Of a DNA stretch of 9,542 bases, positions 6,669 to 9,542 are shown one piece after another. The translations under genes were made by a program, and so were the position numbers. Position 1 is the first letter of the stretch; every line of letters begins with the position of its first letter. Under the pieces are notes generated by a model. That model was given only the letters and a program-made list of their open reading frames with translations. It was not told the DNA's origin and did no database searches. Location: NCBI GenBank assembly GCA_024640485.1, contig JAHEEY010000154.1, positions 1-9,542 on the forward strand, read 5' to 3'. This DNA is from Chloroflexota bacterium. Its GTDB lineage: Bacteria; Chloroflexota; Anaerolineae; Promineifilales; Promineifilaceae.

Positions 6669-7785
6669 CACACCAAACGAAGTTGAATCAAAGTCATTTC
6701 GAGAACGGATATTGCGCCCACTGGCGGTGCCACTATTAGCCGTCTTTACCTCTCTGGTCATTGGCGCGCTCATCATTGTTTTCACGGCTGAGAACCCGGC
6801 AATCGGTCTAGATAAACTCGGAAAAGGGTATTGGGGGATGTTTGAGGGCGCCTTCCTGAAACGGAATGGCATCCTTAATACCCTCGTAGTCACCTCTCCA
6901 CTCATCTTGACCGGGCTGGCGGTAGCCATCCCATTCCATGCCGGGCTGTTTAACATCGGTGCCGAAGGGCAGTTCATCATGGGCGCGTTTACCGCCGTCT
7001 TGGCCGGCATCTATCTGGACCTGCCGCCGGTAATCCACCCGATTGTGGTGATGCTCGCCGGCTTCGCTGGCGGCGCCTTGTGGGGGCTAATCCCCGGACT
7101 CCTCAGAGCCTATTTAGGCGCCCATGAAGTCATCAATACGATCATGATGAACTTCATTGCCTTCGCGCTGGTTAGTTTCGCGGTCCGCGGCCCGTTCCTG
7201 GACCCGAACACGTCCAGCGTGCAAACATACCCCATTCAGAAGACAGCCGAATTGGTACGTATCTCTGGACGGTTCCATATTGGCATCTTTGTAACCCTTC
7301 TGGTGGCGTCAGTGGTGTACTACTTCCTATACAAAACGACCTGGGGCTTTTCACTGCGCACCACCGGCCACAACCCAAATGCCGCAAAATACGCGGGAAT
7401 CCGGCCTAGACAGCAGTTTGTCTTGAGCCTGGTGCTGGCAGGCGGGCTGGCCGGGTTGGCAGGCAGTCTGGAAGTGCAGGGATTAACCCATGTGGTAACC
7501 ACTGGGATCCGGGCGGGCTACGGCTTTGACGCCATCGGTGTCAGCTTGCTGGCGCTCAACAATCCCCTGGCTATCATTCCCGCCGCCTTCATCTTCGGCG
7601 CGCTGAATATCGGCGGTGATTTCCTGCAGATTCGGGCCGGTTTGTCAGTCCACATCGTGTCGATCCTGCAAGCCTTCATCCTGCTCTTTGTGGCGGCACC
7701 GTCCATTGTACGTTATCTGTACAGACTGAAGGTATCAGGCGGCGTCGCTGAAGGGGCCCCAGTGACCAGAGGATGGGGAGGCTGA
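6658..7785 (+). CDS. BMP-type ABC importer permease 1 (branched-chain/sugar permease superfamily)
   Basis: This is one of two membrane subunits forming the translocation channel. The 375 residues have a short polar N-terminus, then about nine or ten hydrophobic segments, roughly at 21-44, 76-94, 98-118, 126-149, 158-177, 206-225, 253-272, 286-318 and 331-352. Family motifs are FNIGAEGQ (98-105), GAHEVINTIMMN (154-165), the cytoplasmic coupling region FSLRTTGHNPNAAKYAGI (231-248) and GGLAGLAG (262-269). These place it with NupP-type permeases (BPD_transp_2). AAGGTGG (6647-6653) lies four bases before ATG 6658 and only one base before ATG 6655, so 6658 is preferred. It follows the ATPase after 70 bases and precedes permease 2 by a single base. 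Confidence 0.93.
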   Translation: MASSTPNEVESKSFRERILRPLAVPLLAVFTSLVIGALIIVFTAENPAIGLDKLGKGYWGMFEGAFLKRNGILNTLVVTSPLILTGLAVAIPFHAGLFNIGAEGQFIMGAFTAVLAGIYLDLPPVIHPIVVMLAGFAGGALWGLIPGLLRAYLGAHEVINTIMMNFIAFALVSFAVRGPFLDPNTSSVQTYPIQKTAELVRISGRFHIGIFVTLLVASVVYYFLYKTTWGFSLRTTGHNPNAAKYAGIRPRQQFVLSLVLAGGLAGLAGSLEVQGLTHVVTTGIRAGYGFDAIGVSLLALNNPLAIIPAAFIFGALNIGGDFLQIRAGLSVHIVSILQAFILLFVAAPSIVRYLYRLKVSGGVAEGAPVTRGWGG

Positions 7786-7786
7786 G

Positions 7787-8704
7787 ATGAATTTCACAGA
7801 TATCACATTTATCCTCCAGCTGACCGTCGCCACCGCGACCCCAATTGCTTTAGGTTCGTACGCAGGTCTGTTCAGCGAACGCTCCGGTGTGGTTAACATC
7901 GCCATCGAAGGGATGATGCTGATGGCTGCCATGATGGGCGCTTTCGTCTCCGGCTACACCCAAAGCCTCTTCTGGGGCGTAGTAGCCGGCATGCTCAGCG
8001 CCGCGATGATGGCAGCTATCCACGCGGTGGTCTCCATTCGATTCAAGACAGATCAAATCATCAGCGGTATGGTTATTAATCTGCTGGCCGCCGGCTTCAC
8101 CGGGCATATTTACCAGATTTATCTGGTACCGCCCCGGTGGCCTGGCTCTGCCGGAACCTTCCCGGAACTCCCTATCCCCTTCCTGAAGGATATCCCGTTC
8201 CTGGGTAAAATCCTGTTCCAGCATCAGCCGATTGTCTATACCATGATCATCCTCACCTTTGTCATCCACTACGTGCTGTTCTACACTCCCTGGGGGCTGC
8301 GCATGCGGGCGGTGGGCGAACATCCCGAAGCTGCCGACACTTTGGGTATTAATGTGTACTTCACCCGATATGCCAACGTGATCATCGGCGGCATGCTGGC
8401 TGGCCTGGCTGGTATCTGGCTGAGTCTGGAGTGGGTAGGTACCTTCAATATCAACATGACTGGCGGTCGCGGCTATATCGCGTTGGCCGCGCTGATATTC
8501 GGCCGATGGACGCCCTTTGGCGCCTTTGGCGCCGCTCTCCTCTTCGGCCTGGCTAATGCCGTTCAGGTCTATACACAGACCCTGGTCCCGGAGATACCGG
8601 CAGAGTTCCTGCAGATGATGCCTTACGTATTGACCATCATCGTCGCCGCTGTTCGCCGGCCTATCCCGCCGGCAGCCGTTGGCCAACCGTACGAAAAGGA
8701 ATAG
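7787..8704 (+). CDS. BMP-type ABC importer permease 2 (branched-chain/sugar permease superfamily)
   Basis: This is the second channel subunit, pairing with permease 1. The 305 residues show about eight or nine hydrophobic segments, including 8-28, 37-57, 61-84, 90-112, 147-166, 195-214, 228-262 and 276-289. Motifs match the NupQ-type partner: SERSGVVNIAIEGMML (30-45), DQIISGMVINLLAAG (89-103), the coupling segment RAVGEHPEAADTLGI (174-188), GGMLAGLAG (201-209) and GGRGYIALAALIFG (226-239). ATG 7787 lies one base after the permease 1 stop, and GGAGG (7777-7781) is placed five bases before it, inside the end of permease 1. Translational coupling is therefore likely. It is the last gene of the operon, followed by a strong terminator. 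Confidence 0.94.
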   Translation: MNFTDITFILQLTVATATPIALGSYAGLFSERSGVVNIAIEGMMLMAAMMGAFVSGYTQSLFWGVVAGMLSAAMMAAIHAVVSIRFKTDQIISGMVINLLAAGFTGHIYQIYLVPPRWPGSAGTFPELPIPFLKDIPFLGKILFQHQPIVYTMIILTFVIHYVLFYTPWGLRMRAVGEHPEAADTLGINVYFTRYANVIIGGMLAGLAGIWLSLEWVGTFNINMTGGRGYIALAALIFGRWTPFGAFGAALLFGLANAVQVYTQTLVPEIPAEFLQMMPYVLTIIVAAVRRPIPPAAVGQPYEKE

Positions 8705-8750
8705 GTCAACTGCGCTGCAGACAATTTGCGCAACCTGAAATACGGATTAG

Positions 8751-8783
8751 AAAACGCCCGCCGGAGTTCCGGCGGGCGTTTTT
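8751..8783. terminator. Strong bidirectional intrinsic terminator
   Basis: CGCCCGCCGG (8755-8764) and CCGGCGGGCG (8769-8778) form a perfect ten-pair GC stem with loop AGTT. It is extended by AAAA/TTTT and followed by TTTTT on the + strand; AAAA at 8751-8754 gives a T-run on the - strand. It ends the import operon and can also stop transcripts of the convergent Nudix-like gene. Confidence 0.9.
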
Positions 8784-8844
8784 GTCACACATATAAGATT
8801 GATAGCATTGCGCGTTCTCCGCAGGATAAAGAGCTGCGGCGGAA

Positions 8845-8866
8845 AACAGCAATCGCAGCTGCTGTT
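8845..8866 (-). terminator. Possible weak hairpin at the end of the Nudix-like gene
   Basis: AACAGC (8845-8850) pairs with GCTGTT (8861-8866) around a ten-base loop. Read on the - strand it overlaps the stop codon and ends in TTTT followed by CC. It is a weak terminator candidate; the strong hairpin at 8751-8783 would be the backup. Confidence 0.2.
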
Positions 8867-9407
8867 ACCAATCAGGCAGCGTCAGCAAAGCCATTGATAT
8901 GGTCACCGCGCAGCTGAGAACCGCGATACGGCCATCCAGCAGGCCATACTTCAAATCACGTTTGGAGATCCATTTGACGGCTAAATCGTCAGGGTTATCA
9001 AGCGTCGGCGGGGCGACCTGCTGCGCTTTTTGGGCGCAGAAGAAATGCCCCACACCATTTTCATGGCTGCTCTCCTCGGCGGCATAACTACCCAAGTACA
9101 TCCAATGCTGACTGCTGTGTCCGGTTGAATCCAACAGCACTTGTTTGCTGGCGGCAATCGGATCTTCGCCTTGGCGAAGCTCCCTGCCCACCACCTGCCA
9201 GCTGAACATGCCTGCGTAATCTCCTCGCTGGAGAATCATGGCGTCACCCTGGTCGTTCATCGCCAGCACATTCACGTAATCCACCGCATTCCTGTCGGCT
9301 GCCGGCATCGCTGCAACTTTAAGCAGCATCTCATTGGGAGCAGAAGCTTTGCGGAGGTTCTCAATATCGACATTGGCGTCGGTTGTTCTGCGAGCCGTTT
9401 CAGGCAT
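8865..9407 (-). CDS. Nudix-fold protein with degenerate Nudix box
   Basis: Nudix enzymes hydrolyse nucleoside diphosphates linked to another group. This 180-residue protein has the fold's context: VDYVNVLAMNDQGDAMILQR (42-61), a WQVVGREL strand (70-77), a Nudix-box-like segment at 75-97, GVGHFFCAQ (118-126) and a C-terminal LLDGRIAVLSCAVTISMALL (156-175). The box consensus GX5EX7REUXEEXGU reads here with E81 kept, but the RE pair is Q89-V90 and the EE pair is D93-S94. Metal binding and hydrolysis are therefore doubtful, and it may bind a nucleotide or serve as a sensor or structural protein. The first 40 residues are polar and unassigned. The start at ATG 9407 has a purine-rich AGAGAG six bases upstream. 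It converges with the import operon. No tie to nucleoside uptake is shown. Confidence 0.8.
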   Translation of the reverse strand: MPETARRTTDANVDIENLRKASAPNEMLLKVAAMPAADRNAVDYVNVLAMNDQGDAMILQRGDYAGMFSWQVVGRELRQGEDPIAASKQVLLDSTGHSSQHWMYLGSYAAEESSHENGVGHFFCAQKAQQVAPPTLDNPDDLAVKWISKRDLKYGLLDGRIAVLSCAVTISMALLTLPDW

Positions 9408-9449
9408 CCATCACTCTCTTCAAGAAGCAAGTTCTATACAGACGGATCC

Positions 9450-9463
9450 ACAGAATGTTCTGT
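9450..9463. promoter_or_regulatory. Perfect palindrome upstream of the Nudix-like gene
   Basis: ACAGAA-TG-TTCTGT is a perfect 6-2-6 inverted repeat, 43 bases before the ATG at 9407. A TATAGA -10-like box on the - strand (9438-9433) puts the palindrome over the matching -35 position, as for a repressor operator. It has some resemblance to GAAC/GTTC-type SOS boxes but is not a clear match. The rest of 9408-9542 shows no gene. Confidence 0.3.
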
Positions 9464-9542
9464 ACACTTCCCCAAGTCATGGCACGAGTAAGTTGCATCG
9501 AATATTGGACTGCGACGGTACAGACCGCAGACACTGAGTGGT

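Noticed and set aside
7850..8686. Long open frame (278 codons) on the - strand opposite permease 2
   Set aside because: It is His/Asp/Gln-rich, as expected from the antisense of a membrane protein, with no motifs. The + strand permease is unambiguous.
8711..8733. TGCGC/GCGCA inverted repeat and TTGCGCAA palindrome after permease 2
   Set aside because: It is short, with a 12-base loop and no T-run. The strong terminator just downstream explains the end of the operon.
9334..9537. 67-codon + strand frame at the right edge
   Set aside because: It overlaps the Nudix-like gene on the other strand and has no motifs or ribosome binding site.

Overview
The window is an ordinary chromosomal stretch of a moderately GC-rich bacterium. 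A member of the Chloroflexota (Anaerolineae or a related class) fits best. The reasons are the long Thr/Pro linker in the first protein, a MutL of the endonuclease type found in bacteria without MutH, and a C-terminal signature in the last protein that I associate with Chloroflexota Nudix-like proteins. This assignment is inference from memory of such proteins, not a search result. I see no mobile elements, CRISPR array, rRNA or tRNA.

Left part (1-3570): the 3' end of an unrecognised protein with a Thr/Pro-rich linker runs on the + strand. It converges with mutL on the - strand. mutL is divergent from an alpha/beta hydrolase gene on the + strand, and the 134-base gap between them carries candidate promoters for both.

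Central part (3571-8783): a 316-base non-coding stretch holds a good sigma-70-type promoter and a leader of about 160 nt that can fold into competing hairpins. It precedes a complete BMP/PnrA-type (nucleoside-class) ABC import operon. The order is lipoprotein substrate-binding protein, double ATPase, permease 1, permease 2. A perfect 12-bp hairpin follows the binding-protein gene and probably lets only part of the transcription through. The operon ends at a strong bidirectional terminator. The binding protein should capture a nucleoside-like ligand outside the membrane, the two permeases form the channel, and the fused ATPase drives uptake.

Right part (8784-9542): a Nudix-fold protein on the - strand has a Nudix box that has lost most of its metal-binding and catalytic residues. 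It is followed by 135 bases without a gene, which include a small perfect palindrome.

The most interesting items are the possible attenuator leader of the import operon and the degenerate Nudix protein. Nothing in the window amounts to an evident new multi-gene system.
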